NCBI RefSeq assembly: GCF_963676685.1
Contig: NC_092355.1
Coordinates: forward strand, 72,693,176 to 72,757,175
Reading direction: 5' to 3'
Length of the DNA stretch: 64,000 nt
Source: Mytilus edulis
Lineage: Eukaryota > Mollusca > Bivalvia > Mytilida > Mytilidae
In this document: positions 22,101 to 33,559 of the stretch, in pieces
Layout of the letters: each line of letters begins with the position of its first letter
Position numbering within the stretch: the first letter of the stretch is position 1
Made by a program: the position numbers and the translations under genes
Notes under the pieces: generated by a model
Told to the model about the DNA's origin: nothing
What the model saw: the letters and a program-made list of their open reading frames with translations, nothing else
The model's database searches: none

Positions 22101-25100
22101 CGATCTTTCTGATTTCATGCGGATTCCTGGTGGTTTTTTTTGTTACATTGATTTGTCTTCTTCATCAATTAAGGAAATTTAGTTGTTTAAAAAGACTAAA
22201 TAAATAGTAATGTCGAAAAGCATATTTTTTTGTCAAATGAATTCAGATTGTGAGCTGAACAATGAGTTCACAAAACGACATAAAATATGATTACAGTAAA
22301 ACAATCACGCATTAATGGTTTTTAACACATTAGTTGTTAATAGTTATCACTGTGTGGTCGATACTTGTTTTACGTTTACTGCTTGCAATAATGTCACAAC
22401 CTTACCATCAAAAGGAGCGCCAACCATTCCTTCTGCTGCGCTAGTTTCTGGTACATTTAAAACTTCTGTTGTTTGCTGGTGGTCCTCTCTGAGGAGAACA
22501 TTCATGATATCTGTTGCTGAAACATGTGTACCTCCTTCACCTGGAAAACGAGTTTTCTTGTTATTTGTTCAAAGATGCTTTTCTGTTAGTGCTAGTTGAT
22601 TGGCATTGACTTATCTCATAGAGTTGCTACTTGATCATGTCACATTACTTATCATAATTATATTGAGGTGTACTGTCGTAAAGTAATGGAAGGTGACCGT
22701 TGTTATTCTTTTATTTACATGTTGTTATATTCTATTATATTTTTTCATGAATGTATTTATGTAATTCTATGTCCTGAGAAAATCATTCTTCTCTTTTTGA
22801 AAAAGTCAAAAACAAAGACACTGTTCCATTCAAGTCTGCAGATAAACTCATCATAGATACCAGGACTAAGTTTTGTATATACGCCAGAAGCGCGTTTCGT
22901 CTACAAAAGACTAATCAGTGACGCTCGAATCCAAAAAAGTTAAAAAGGCCAAATAAAGTACGAAGTTGAAGAGCTTTGAGGACAATTTTGTTTCGTTTTA
23001 AAAAAAACATTATTGGGGATCCTTCACTCGATTTCTTTAAGTCAGTCACTTTCATGTTAATATTAGTTCTACTGGAAATAACCGTTTTTGAAAACCACTT
23101 CGTCATACGGACATACACACAAGCGACTTTTTACATAACATTAATACAACTCACTAAATTACACTTATCAATTGAACTTCCTTTGCTCATCACTGTAGCT
23201 GAACATTTTCATCAAAATTGAGAATGGATATAAATAATGTTTCATAGAAACAACAACCCGAACAAAGAGCAGCAAAAAGTCCAAAACCGACTATGGGATT
23301 GAACAGAGCAAGTAATTCTGCATCCAGAGGCGGGCTACAGCTTCCCCCATAAACAAAAAATGTGTACTAGTTCAGTGAAAATGGACGTTACACTCAACGC
23401 CAAAACATAAAATTGAACTCAAATTTAATAAACACACAAGACTAACATAGGCCAGAGGCTCCTGACTTCATACAGACGCTTAAGTGCGGCGGAGCTAAAC
23501 ATATCGGTTGTTGTCTGCTCTATGGTCGTGTTTTTGTCGTTTTGACACATTCCCCATTTTCATTCTCAATTTAATTGCGAGATCTCAACCCTCCCCATAT
23601 ACCTCTTGCTTATGTAGAATAGAACAACACAAATCAACATGATTATGTTTCCATCATATGAAAATCATGCATATTCCCTCACGTTAGGTCTTAAGTATCA
23701 TACCATCATAAGAGATATGAGATAAAAAGAACATAACCCAACAACTGGTTTTTGAATAGATTTGTTTATTTCTGAGTAAATACATATTAATTCTAAAATA
23801 ATTAATGGCCTTACAACGTTATTAGTATCGTTACTATGTCACTTCTGAAATATGATTTTATGGGGTGAATGACGACATTTTAATTATCATTTACCTGAGT
23901 TGAGTCTCTGAATTTCACGTACAGCATCAACTACTTGATGGCTGGTAAATCCCATCTCTAAAACAGTTCTAGCTGCAATAGTTTGTAATATCCTCTCTGT
24001 ATGTTCTATATTTGTTGTAGATTCAGAATTCTAAGTATTAATCACCCTAGAAGCAGTAGAAGTAGTTCTATCATTATTAGTAACTGTTTGTATGCCCGAT
24101 GAGGTATTTATGGCTTGTTCGTTTACATGGACACTTGGTGTGCACATACTACTCGGGTCCAAACCGGACGCAGAATCGGGAGCCATGGTTGCATTCTTAT
24201 TAGATGTTACAGTTCGATCTACTTTATGACTGATGGTGCTGTTTCCTTAAGCTCGTTGATCCTAAAAAGCAATAAAACATCGACTAATATAGGTCTGCAT
24301 ATATCTACATACAAAGTCGTCAGTGCTGATTGCATACAAATCAATAAAACAGGTAATCGCATGAAATATATTTAGTTTATAAAACAATTTGAAATACTGT
24401 TTGAGGAATGAAAGATTGATTCGCATATGTATTTTAGCAAATCTTATTGTCGATTACAGAAGCTGCTCTTGAAAAATACTGGTCAATGTACATTGAAATA
24501 TATTCAAATAACATTATTTTTTTTTCTCGAATGACAAACCTTAAGCACACATCGTATTTCCAAATTGTAATTGTGACAATTAACTCAAATACAGAAGTTT
24601 AATAACTCTTGCTATAAATCGCAAAGCTTCCATTCACAATCGTTTAGTTATAATAATGAAGATATTAATATTACTGGCAAAACATTTCGTCTCGAATAAA
24701 GTAGCTATGTAAAACAAATCTGCATACACAAATCATGTCATCATTACTGCAGCTGGATGTACCTACAAAACTGATTGAATCGCAATTAAAAATAAATCAA
24801 AATGCATCTCAAGTAGTGCAAATTGTATATTTCGTGCCCTTTTTAAGAAAATTTTTGGCAACAATATTCATAAACAAAAGCAACAAAATGATATTGGGTA
24901 TCCATTTTGTGAAATCGCAAGAATAGGAAAGAATATTTAGAAGGTATATGTTCTGAAACTATTAAAATTCCACCTTAGGAAACTATCCACAAAGGTAACC
25001 TTGGAAAATATTCCTAACATTAATTTGCTGTAAATTTGTGAAAGATTTCTTTGGAAATAATTCATTATTTGTATGAAAGTTTAATGACTTTGAAAGAATA

Positions 25101-26822
25101 ACGGCATTTTTTGTCTAAATTAAAAAAGATTTAACCGTCACTTTACACTACTGGACGAAATAACAACTTTCCATACCAGTAAAAGATTTAACCGTCACTT
25201 TATCATACAAATTGGTACAAATACATGTTATCTACAAAATAAAACAAAACGTATTTAAAAAAAAAGACGCCATAAACACGTTTCGATTTAAATCAGTCTG
25301 AGATCAACTAAATTTTATGAAAGCATTCTTTTCAGTTGAAACAGACATTGCCGTTAGGTGTACTTGAATCATTTCAAACTTAGCATACCATGTTATGCTT
25401 TTTCAATACAGCTTGTATGAAGTTCTCTCCCTTGTTTAGTTGTAGGAAGCCACATTGCGGGAACCAGCGTGCATGCTCAACCCATGGGTCATCCCCTGCT
25501 TCCCAGTTTCTCAGTCCTCCACCACAGTGGAAACATCTTGTGTAATCATGGTACCCAGCAAACAGGAATCCAGCTAACGCCAACGCACGTGGTGTTTGAT
25601 TCAAATACCCTGGCCATCCTTCAAATGAACTTATTCGAATTTGAAGTGGGGAATAATTTACGTACCTTGGACTCTGAATATCAATACCTGCCTGATTATA
25701 AGTGCAATTCCTTTCAAAATCAGACGCTGGAGAATCATTGTTTGTAGACATATTCTGTGAATTGATATTACAGTTACTCTTGAAATTTTTATTACTATGA
25801 GTATGAGTATTACTTTCATGGCTTTGTATCCTTGGAATTGAAATTTCAATGGCGCCGGGTTCATCTCTTACGGTATCATGATGGTCAAAATTTCTAGCAG
25901 ACGGATTAATATGACTAACATCATGATGATACTGTCTGCTAGTTACATTATTTAACGAACCAATGTTTTCATTTGAAGGCAACGATACATTACCTATTGA
26001 TATATCATTCGCATTAGAAGATTGTCCTTCTCTGCGCTCCTGTCTTCTAGTATTTTGCAATTCCTCTCCAATATTGTCCAGCCCATCTCCATTTGAAACG
26101 ACGTCACAGGTAGGAGAGAGATGTCTATGAATATGCATAGGATCATCTCCAAAAATCCAGTCGCGGTAAATTACTCCACATCGAAAACATCTAGTTTCAG
26201 TTGAATTTCCTGTGGAATAAAATCCAGCACGTGCAAGACGAATCATACTTATGTTTATGTTTTGCGGAAAATTACGCAATGAATATATTCGTAACATTTC
26301 AACTGACATCGAGTCATTAGCTCTTTGACTTTGGCCGTTTGCCATGTTATTGAAGTACTTGTCCATACTAGAAGGCATCACAATTTCCACAGACAATAAA
26401 AATCTACGAACCCGCAAGACATCAGCCAACACAAAGGTTTTACCAATCTTGTTTTGACCAAAATATTCCCGATCCTTTTCGAATTTCACATTGTAAACAT
26501 TCTGACCGAGTATGAGACAGAAGTACAGTAATACAAGAACTGTCTTCAACTTCCTGCGAACATTTGTGTTCACTTCAAGACAGCTGTTAACTTGAAATAA
26601 CCTGTACAATCTTGCTATTTTTTCAGTCTGTTTCGTCATTTGACCTTGCTTTACTGTTTTAACTTTTCTGTCAAAATAAAGTTCATTAGAATATACTTCT
26701 AATTGTCCACTATCACTATTTGATCGTTTACATATCTCCAATGTTGACCTCTTTGATAAGCACAAAACAGAAGTATCACTGTAACAATGTCTGTGGGTTC
26801 GATATCTGCATTGGGTCTCCAT
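15971..26822 (-). CDS. Inhibitor of apoptosis (BIR-BIR-UBA-RING) gene, whole span
   Basis: Proposed order on the minus strand: 26822-25389 (two BIR), 24030-23895 (UBA), 22540-22406 (pre-RING), 16167-15971 (RING, stop). All three junctions keep phase (0, 1, 1) and domain order equals that of BIRC2/3-type IAPs. Introns carry an old Naiad-B tail, the 3.96-kb foldback element and a GC-richer transposon, so most of the 10.9-kb span is repeat. The protein would be about 635 residues. Bivalves have large IAP families, so an orthology-based symbol is not given. The gene could be inactive if the longer UBA exon is the real one. Confidence 0.65.
16440..17150. mobile_element. GC-richer repeat with degenerate terminal inverted repeats
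   Basis: This block is clearly less AT-rich than its surroundings. The left end 'ggggtcacaccattcccgat' and the right end 'accggcaatgtgtaaacccc' are imperfect inverted repeats. Internal sequence is full of related short words (cgattc, ccgac, tccgttc). It is probably a degenerate non-autonomous DNA transposon in the last intron of the IAP gene. The short open frames inside it are not genes. Confidence 0.5.
17835..18070. repeat. Interspersed repeat (family C) at the foldback target
   Basis: 'aaaatactgaactccgagga', 'acaactgtcatattcctgac' and 'tggattgaacctggtttcat' match the family-C copies. The foldback element inserted immediately 3' of, or inside, this copy. Confidence 0.6.
18690..19865 (+). 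repeat. ~194-bp tandem array, left arm
   Basis: The 'gctagg' marker recurs at 18701, 18895, 19089, 19282, 19476 (as gctaga), 19670 and 19863 (as gctacg), spacing 193-194 bp. The unit also holds 'gatagtacactttaattttt', 'caaatcaacttgga' and 'tattgctgtaaaatttaaga'. Units nearer the centre diverge more than outer ones. Confidence 0.9.
20330..21550 (-). repeat. ~194-bp tandem array, right arm (inverted)
   Basis: Reverse complement of the left array with the same period. Outer units are again the best preserved and 20330-20480 is the most diverged. Together the arms could form a very long hairpin. Confidence 0.9.
22406..22540 (-). CDS. IAP gene, exon between UBA and RING
   Basis: A 135-nt exon with acceptor 'ttttccag' and donor 'gtaagg'. 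It encodes about 45 residues, including HVSATDIMNVLLREDHQQ, the amphipathic stretch that precedes the RING in many IAPs. It begins in phase 1 and ends in phase 1. The upstream exon ends with G in phase 1, giving a GGT codon at the junction, and the downstream junction gives GAC. Both agree. Confidence 0.75.
22865..22985. repeat. Interspersed repeat (family C) fragment
   Basis: 'atacgccagaagcgcgtttcgtctac' region followed by 'gacgctcgaatccaaaaaag'. It matches 51925-52040 and 5145-5200. Confidence 0.55.
23219..23860 (-). repeat. Naiad family-B 3' end, old copy with SECIS remnant
   Basis: The plus strand starts 'ttgagaatggatataaat' and continues through the family-B tail to 'ccatcataagagatatgag' and 'acccaacaactggtttttga'. 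It is a 5'-truncated copy with many substitutions and indels. It includes the position of the SECIS-like hairpin (23664-23709), where the AUGA and UGAU core words survive but several stem pairs are lost. It lies in an intron of the IAP gene. Confidence 0.7.
23895..24030 (-). CDS. IAP gene, UBA-like exon
   Basis: Encodes about 45 residues including ARTVLEMGFTSHQVVDAVRE, a typical UBA three-helix signature (MGF loop), as found between the BIR and RING parts of IAPs. The donor is 'gtaaat' after 23895. The start is less sure. The shortest model uses 'acttag' as acceptor (24035-24031), in phase 0, which fits the BIR exon ending in phase 0. A longer exon from 24261 (acceptor 'ctttttag') keeps 71 more open Ser/Thr/Asn-rich codons in the same frame but contains TAA at 24249-24247 and TAG at 24033-24031. 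The longer version is probably a former exon part now lost or skipped. Confidence 0.65.
25389..26822 (-). CDS. IAP gene, large exon with two BIR domains
   Basis: Starting at the ATG at 26822 it encodes about 478 residues. Residues 1-150 have no recognised domain. One hydrophobic stretch (VLVLLYFCLILGQNVYNV) lies near residue 95. BIR1 follows (CFRC...GDDPMHIHRHLSPTC), then a ~170-residue Asn/Ser-rich linker, then BIR2 (CFHCGGGLRNWEAGDDPW, then EHARWFPQC), which keeps the groove residues used to bind caspase or IAP-binding motifs. A splice acceptor ('ttgattgcag') lies just upstream at ~26840, so a 5' non-coding exon is likely. The donor is 'gtatgc' after 25389. If it is unused, the frame ends three codons later. 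Known IAPs inhibit caspases or act as ubiquitin ligases in apoptosis and innate immunity. BIR domains are certain; joining to the distant RING exon is inferred. Confidence 0.8.
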
Positions 26823-26849
26823 ATTACCTTGATGGAATCCTGCAATCAA

Positions 26850-28190
26850 AGATAAGAATATGGTACAAAAATAATTAGAACGATTTTCTATAATTCAAAC
26901 GTGATTAAAAATTACTTTTGTGGATTCTGTGAAAAAAGATTGTGAGCATCTAGATATTTGCAATAACGACAACTTGGTGTAAATACAGAATTTTATCATT
27001 ATTTCGAGAATCAGTCAAAATACTTCATAAACCATGTTAAAGTTACGAAAACTAAATTCACATGACAATGGAAGTTACTTTTAAAGATTACTGATCTATT
27101 TGGATCACTACGAAACAAAAAAAGATCATTGAACTACTTGTCCATTACGTTATAATCTCACTTTGGTGTGGATTTCTGTTTATAACATAACATATTCTTT
27201 TTGTACAAATACATAAATATCGGTATCTGCTCTTTGGGATATTTTCCATTTCCATTTTCATGTTTGAAAAAAAAATTTCATTAAATTTTAAGAACTTAAG
27301 TTGTCTAAATACAAATACAATTCAATATGAAATGAAAACTCATGTGGTTAGTTGTAAAATATTCACAAATCTTTATTGCTGATCTAAGATGTTTATCCAT
27401 CACTTACAAAAATAAAAAAAAAAGTTCTCGTTCATTAGATATATTATAGTTGTCTATAGAAAGATCAAGATATCCAAGGATTTGAACAAAACGTGAAATT
27501 GACCTAATTTGTACTAACAATATTAATATTTTCAAAAGAAAAATATTGACAGCTTTGTTATTTGACCATATTGAATGTTTGGTGGTATGTATAACATTTT
27601 TGATTTTAAACAGAGCTCATTTGGCTATTTAGTTTGATATGTCCCATGACCTAATTTGTATAGTCCAAAAATAATCAAATATCGACTTTAGGAATAAAAC
27701 TTATGAAACTTATAAAGACACTGTGAAATATATGCAAAAAATTTCACAAAATTTTGTTTGTACAAATAAACCATATACAACCATGTTAAACCCTCATCAA
27801 TTTCTGAAATTTGAATGAAGCTAGGTGAACCAGAAATATATTTTACCATTACAAAAATTCAAACTGCAATATCTCTCATACCACAACCGATCTCTCAAAT
27901 CTCCTAAGTGTAAGATGATCTACAAACGAGGTCCAACATTTATGAAAAAATGGACAATTTCATAGCTCATTGAGTGTACAAAGAATGATTAAATACATGA
28001 TTACTCATTGAGAATAGTAGCGATATGGGACCACCACCATCAAAACTAATACCATTTGAAGCTGAAGATCAAACTTCGTTATATGACTTTGAAATTGACC
28101 TCAAAATAAAGGTCTTAAAGAAGTGATCTTTTTTCTGGTTATAGTAAGTTAATATTTGTTTCCCTTACAAAGATATCCACAAAAACACTA
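26850..28190. other. Upstream flank of the IAP gene, no gene seen
   Basis: AT-rich and without coding signal. The IAP promoter and first exon should lie here or further up, but no defined element can be assigned. Confidence 0.4.
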
Positions 28191-28194
28191 TTCG

Positions 28195-28430
28195 TCAAGA
28201 ATAATCTTGTTGTAATTTTAAACGGAGTCAGGTCGAGCATAATTTTGAAGAGACCATTTAAGAGCTTATCAGGATTATGAAGTACCGAATCAGTCTTATT
28301 AAGTAAAGTCGAGACCAAAGTCAAGCACAGTTAAGAAAATTGAGATTATGTCAAGTCTTATCAAAGAAAACATGTAGTAAGGTAATGCACAACATTTGGT
28401 CTTTTCAGACTTTCAGCAGATTGTAGTGTT
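28195..28430. mobile_element. Relic of the right end of the CACTA-ended element
   Basis: 'cagtcttattaagtaaagtc', 'gagaccaaagtcaag', 'cacagttaag' and the terminal 'cagattgtagtg' follow the order of 21860-22035 with many substitutions. Only the terminal ~230 bp remain; no left end is present. Confidence 0.6.
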
Positions 28431-29340
28431 TATGACCTTCGACCTTGGGTGCAAATGAATGCTCACATTAACTTAGGATATTGCTGTCTGTATGTCTGAA
28501 CGGTTTCTGGTTATTTAAAGAAATTTTGTAAATCTGTATAACAAAATTGAATAGAAATTCCAACAAATGGATACTTAAAATAATCATGATTATACCAAGA
28601 TTATTTTACTTTACAGATTTAGAATATTATCTAAATATGTCTTAAAAATCAGACTAACTTGTTTCACATAATTGCATACTTGCACTGAGTGAGCACAGGA
28701 TCAAAAACGAAGAAAGAATCAAGGTTGCTAGCTTTTTATTGTTATAACAAATTTATTGCGCATATAATTATATAAGTGCGTAGAATATATTCTGAAATAT
28801 ATAATGAAAATCAATGGTTAAACATCTGTACGAAAATAAACTATTTTAGGAATATACGATTGTATTGTTAATATTAACGTTTAAAGATACGTATCTATAT
28901 GTTTAAAGAAACAAGGTATTTTTAGAACAGATGACAAATACTACTTTCGTTTTTGTTTTTAACTTTTGGTTCGTAAAAATATGTAACGAAAAAGAAGAAG
29001 TCACTTAATACGCATGTTTTCATTTCAGGATACATTATTTCTATGCATATCTTACAGTTGTTTTACCATCAGCATTTAAATGATAAACATAATTAATTAT
29101 GCACATAAAGCAGGACTTACTATTGTTGCAATAATCATGATATTCCAAAAATGTTAAAAAGTGTGTAAAAATCTTGATTTACACCTTACCTTTCCTACAC
29201 GTATTATCCATTTTAAGCAAACAATCCTTGTGTCCGGTATGCCAAGAAAGCTGCAACACTAAGTACCAATCGAAACATATTCCAATATATGTTAAGTTGA
29301 AAATTTCCAGACTTGAAACGATAATTTATTATTAGTAAAT
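28431..29340. other. Non-coding stretch, no gene seen
   Basis: AT-rich with no supported feature. Confidence 0.4.
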
Positions 29341-29600
29341 GTAAAGGTCATGAATAAATTATCAGATAAAGCTCCAAACAACATCGTGTTGTGTGTAAAT
29401 CACTTCACATAAACTGCTTGATATATGGATTAGGTATTGAAAATTCACTAAAAAACTCAACATATCACCTAATGACACTTACTTTATTTTCGATTTATGA
29501 GTTTGACTGTCCCTCTGGTATCTTTCGTCGTTCTTTTACTAAACAGGAAATCCTGCATCATCATAGATTTGATCAATCACCCGCTCAGCTATTTGTTTAT
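29341..29600 (+). pseudogene. Naiad family-A RT fragment with an inserted tail piece
   Basis: 29345-29480 and 29539-29575 together align with residues ~505-560 of the RT at 6666-9506 (KAPNNIV, HINCLI, GIENSLKNSTY, then KQEILHHHR). Between them, 29480-29539 is ~60 bp of the family-A 3' tail ('gatttatgagtttgactgtcc'). The fragment has a frameshift and no catalytic motif. Confidence 0.75.
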
Positions 29601-30069
29601 TTAATGTATTATACTGAATTTCCTATCATTAGGCCACATCAATTTGATAAATAGTTCTTTTGACATTTGCTCTACAAAAAATAGGGGCGAGCTAGCGAAA
29701 CGTTTTTGAAAATGAGTTTCTACAGGCGAGTGGTCTGCAAAAGGAGCGAGCGATATTTTTTTTTTAAGTGATACATGCTAGTTTTATAAAACAGAATAAG
29801 AAGAAAAGCACTGATGTTTTGATGCATAAGACCTGTTATCCCATTTGAATACATTATTCTGACTCTAAGCAAACAACTAGACTCTTTCACCTTACAGCAG
29901 CAAATATTTGAAAAAAACCTCTAGAAACTTAGAAATGACAATACCAATGACCTTCACGAATGTAAAGAACATGCAAAACACATGACAATTATTAAATTAA
30001 TACTTTCAGTTTGTAACTTTTTGATGAACCGCCTTTTTTGACAATGTTTGAGGTTTAATTAAATTCCAC

Positions 30070-30255
30070 CAATGACTGTTCCAAAAATAAATGTATGGGG
30101 GGAGGGAAGGAAGGCACTTTTTTTATCCCACCATTCATACATTTTAAATTGAATATTTAATTTAAATGTTCAAGCAATCTTTCTTAAATAACCACCACCC
30201 ATAAAATTTCGATACAGGTGTCTTCCTCCCCCCATACAATTAATGTTGGAAAGGC
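30070..30255. mobile_element. Short palindromic MITE-like element
   Basis: Inverted ends: 'ccaaaaataaatgtatggggggagg' region at the left and 'cctccccccatacaattaat' at the right, separated by ~110 bp of AT-rich DNA. No coding potential. Confidence 0.55.
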
Positions 30256-30931
30256 TCTAAACAAAACATGGGATTTTTCTCATGGTTGAAGAATGTTTGG
30301 TTGCTTATAATTGTTTACATCTACTTTTCTTCAAATTTTGTGGATAGTTGCCTTACTGGCAATTAACCACATCTCCTAATTGTTATATTAAGATCTGCGC
30401 TTGGAAACTAAAAGACAAACAGAAGGATATATGTGTTCTCATCAAAACTAGCTTCTACTGTGAATTGTAAGATGTACTCTGGGAATGAATAAATTTTTAC
30501 ATGTTTTAATATCGGATAGATTTTATTTTGATAGTAGGATTTTGACATAATTCACAGTAAATTTCAGTCTTTTATGGATGTGGTCTATATGCCACAAAGT
30601 ATTTTAAAGTTTATTCGGCACAATTGTCCCTGATTCTAAAGTAGCTGAAGACCACCAACACTCAATAGTACTAGCCAGGTCAATAAGTCACACAACTGTT
30701 TCTCTGGCAATTTCTCCTTGTCCTGTTCACACGATTTTTGTTAAGGTTTTTTAGGAAGTTCTAATTTTTTTCCATTAACACTACAAACACATTTTTTAGG
30801 GAACCTGTTGGTAATTCTTTTAAATAAATGTTTTGATCAGAGGGTGTTCTATCTATTTCAAAATTCACAAATTCACAGTTTAACTCTCCCAACACAGAAA
30901 TAACCAACGTCAGTGCCAACATTGATAGGTG

Positions 30932-31029
30932 TAGTCCGAAATTACTCTGACGTCCAACGGCTGTTATGCCAGACAAGCCCCAGCATGTCTGACAAAACAG
31001 CCGTTGGACGTCAACCTAATATCGGACTA
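30932..31029. repeat. 98-bp near-perfect palindrome
   Basis: A 17-bp perfect arm ('gacgtccaacggctgtt') and its exact complement flank a 28-bp loop. Outer arms 'tagtccga' and 'tcggacta' extend the pairing. It looks like a tiny foldback or MITE. Two unrelated minus-strand open frames overlap or flank it and are not convincing genes. Confidence 0.75.
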
Positions 31030-31221
31030 TGATAGGTGATGCCGACGGCTGTTGTCGAATTTGTCAGTTTGTATGTGTTTGATATCCTTTTACCCTTTTC
31101 ATGCTTTTGGCTTCATAAAAGATATTTTCGAATGTAAATGATTTCGAACAAGCCGTTTGTTCAATAATTGCATGTCCACGGCAGTGAGCCGAAACTACAA
31201 CAACTGATGGCTTGACATTTT

Positions 31222-31577
31222 GATTTTTATATTTCCTTTCACTTTTCATTGATGGATCACACGTGCGTTTGAACCCAGAATTGATAATATGCAAAAAGAA
31301 AGGGTCAGTGAGAATTTCAATGCAAGACTAATGTCGGAGCGGCATGCAGACCAAAAAAAAAATCAGAAGCGGTAGTTTTTTGTTGTTGTTGAAAACTTGA
31401 TTTCTTAAAAACAGGAGTGGGAAAGAACTATTAATCAAATTGGTGTTGCCTTATTATATTTACATTTAAATTTTAAATGTAAAGTATTTTACTAAGACGT
31501 CATATACATAACAACGCTACGGGTGTTAGAAAAAACAACAGAAGCGATCAGAAGTGATGAAAGATGTTAATTCTTTT
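31222..31577 (+). repeat. Direct repeat, copy 1 (~356 bp)
   Basis: Nearly identical to 33187-33559. It runs from 'tgatttttatatttcctttc' to 'gatgttaattctttttatt'. Not recognised as an LTR: it starts with TG but does not end in CA, and no primer-binding site or coding region lies between the copies. Confidence 0.85.
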
Positions 31578-33186
31578 TATTTTGACGGTTGTAGAAAACG
31601 CTCCTCATTTTTACGATTGTAGAAAACGCTCCAAGCCAAAGCGTAGAACTTAAGCGTTGTCTAGAACAACTTGATGTAAATTCAATTTATTGTCCTTTAA
31701 GTGAGAGGTACGTGAATGAACATCTCTAGCGGAAAACAGGAACATTTTCCGTTGTTGTTATTAGAATAATCTCCCTGATTTTAATTTTTCAAGATGTCGG
31801 AAAATATTCCGCTTCGTCGGAATAATGGTCAATTCGGTGGACATGCCTCATTTTTATGTAACAAAAATTGAAGTATGTAAATGAAATTTCTTTTCCGATT
31901 TAAACACTGCTTCACTCGTGCTCCTACAAAAATGAAATTAAATTGGCATGTCGTAATGGTTTGTGATTGAGTTGGGTTTACTAGCTCACCAACTTAACGT
32001 AACATGCATAATAAACGCTGGTAAACTGAACAAATCAAGAGACTTTTAAAAACTGTAACACTGTAATGCTGATATTGGGCGTGAAACAAAATGTAACATG
32101 GGAAAGAATATTATAAACACATGCATAACACACATATACCCGCATACGAACAAATCTAAGCTTAAACTATCACGTTTTATTTTTCATTTTATATAAGATG
32201 AAATTCCATAGCAAATAAGGTCACTTATTTACATTTGCAAATGTATGTTTATACAAACAAAAACAACTAAGTTAACAGTATTTTCTTTCACGTCCGCAAT
32301 ATGGTATATACATAACTGTGGGTACCTTCACGCTTGAATTTGAAAACACTAGTATACTAGTCAAAGTGTTTAAAATGAAACGATTAAAACAAATAATACA
32401 TGATAAAAAAAAATATTGAAACAAAAGCGTAACAAGAAATGTGTGGAATATAAATTACATCAGAATGTTAATCGGTAAGAGAAAAGGAAAATAAACTTGA
32501 ATGAGAATCGAAATGAGGATGGGGTCTTGTGTACGTACACACGAGAAGTAAATCATCTTTAAAGATGAATGAAAAAATAAAACAAAAAGTTTACATGTTT
32601 GCTTTTTAGTCAATTTGAATTGAAAGGAACCTTGTGAATAACGAGTTTCCAGCGCGAAAAAACATGAAAATACCTTTTACCGCCAAGTGCATATATCATA
32701 CCAAAGATTTTAAAATTTCTGCGTGCAGTAATTTATTCATTCTAAAATGGGCAAAATTTCGTCACTACTTTTTGCAGTTTTAGTTGATGCTATCAATTTT
32801 TTAAATTTTTTTTACTTCTCGTATTTCTTCTCACTATACATATTTCTGATCAATTTTCACAATAATAAAAACTTTGCAAAACATTCTGAAGAGAGAACCA
32901 ATATAATGTTAACATACATTACGATGCACATACTTCTTATTACGATGTGTAATCCGTGTAAAAGCTAATAGACACGTTTAAACTAAACCCAAGAGTTCTT
33001 CAAAATCACATGTAACTCAGTACATTGTTAACGTGATACTTAGATTTCAGCTAACAAAACTAGACTATATACATTTATCAGTCTTCCATCTACTGTTTTT
33101 TCAAAGTCCTTATTGAACAATTCATATTGCTAGATTTAATTCTTGTAGGAAAGGAGGAAGTGTTGATGGTGTACGCGTCGAATTCT
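31578..33186. other. Spacer between direct repeats, no gene seen
   Basis: Contains 'gtagaaaacgctcc' twice within 40 bp at 31591-31632 and otherwise no recognisable element. The 73-codon frame at 32747 is hydrophobic and Phe-rich, without motif. Confidence 0.45.
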
Positions 33187-33559
33187 TGATTTTTATATTT
33201 CCTTTCACTTTTTATTGATGGATCATACGTGCGTTTGAACCCAGAATTGATAATATGCAAAAAGAAAGAATCAGTGAGAATTTCAAGGCAAGACTAATGT
33301 CGGAGCGGCATGCGGACCAAAAAAAATCAAAATCAGAAGCGGTAGTTTTTTGTTGTTGTTGAAAACTTGATTTCTTAAAAACAGAAGTAGGAAAATCCAA
33401 AGAACTATTAATCAAATTGGTGTTGCCTTATTATATTTACATTTGAATTTTAAATGTAAAGTATTTTACTAAGACGTCATATACATAACAACGCTACGGG
33501 TGTTAGAAAAAAACAACAGAAGCGATCAGAAGTGATGAAAGATGTTAATTCTTTTTATT
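33187..33559 (+). repeat. Direct repeat, copy 2 (~373 bp)
   Basis: Same orientation as 31222-31577, with a few substitutions and small insertions ('tcaaaa', 'atccaa'). The flanks differ from those of copy 1 on both sides. Confidence 0.85.

Noticed and set aside
30761..31294. Two minus-strand frames of 71 and 76 codons flanking the palindrome
   Set aside because: No recognisable motif. The first runs into the palindrome, and the second overlaps the direct repeat, so both are probably chance.
31222..33559. LTR retrotransposon flanked by 360-bp LTRs
   Set aside because: No TG..CA termini, no primer-binding or polypurine site, no coding region, and no shared target duplication.
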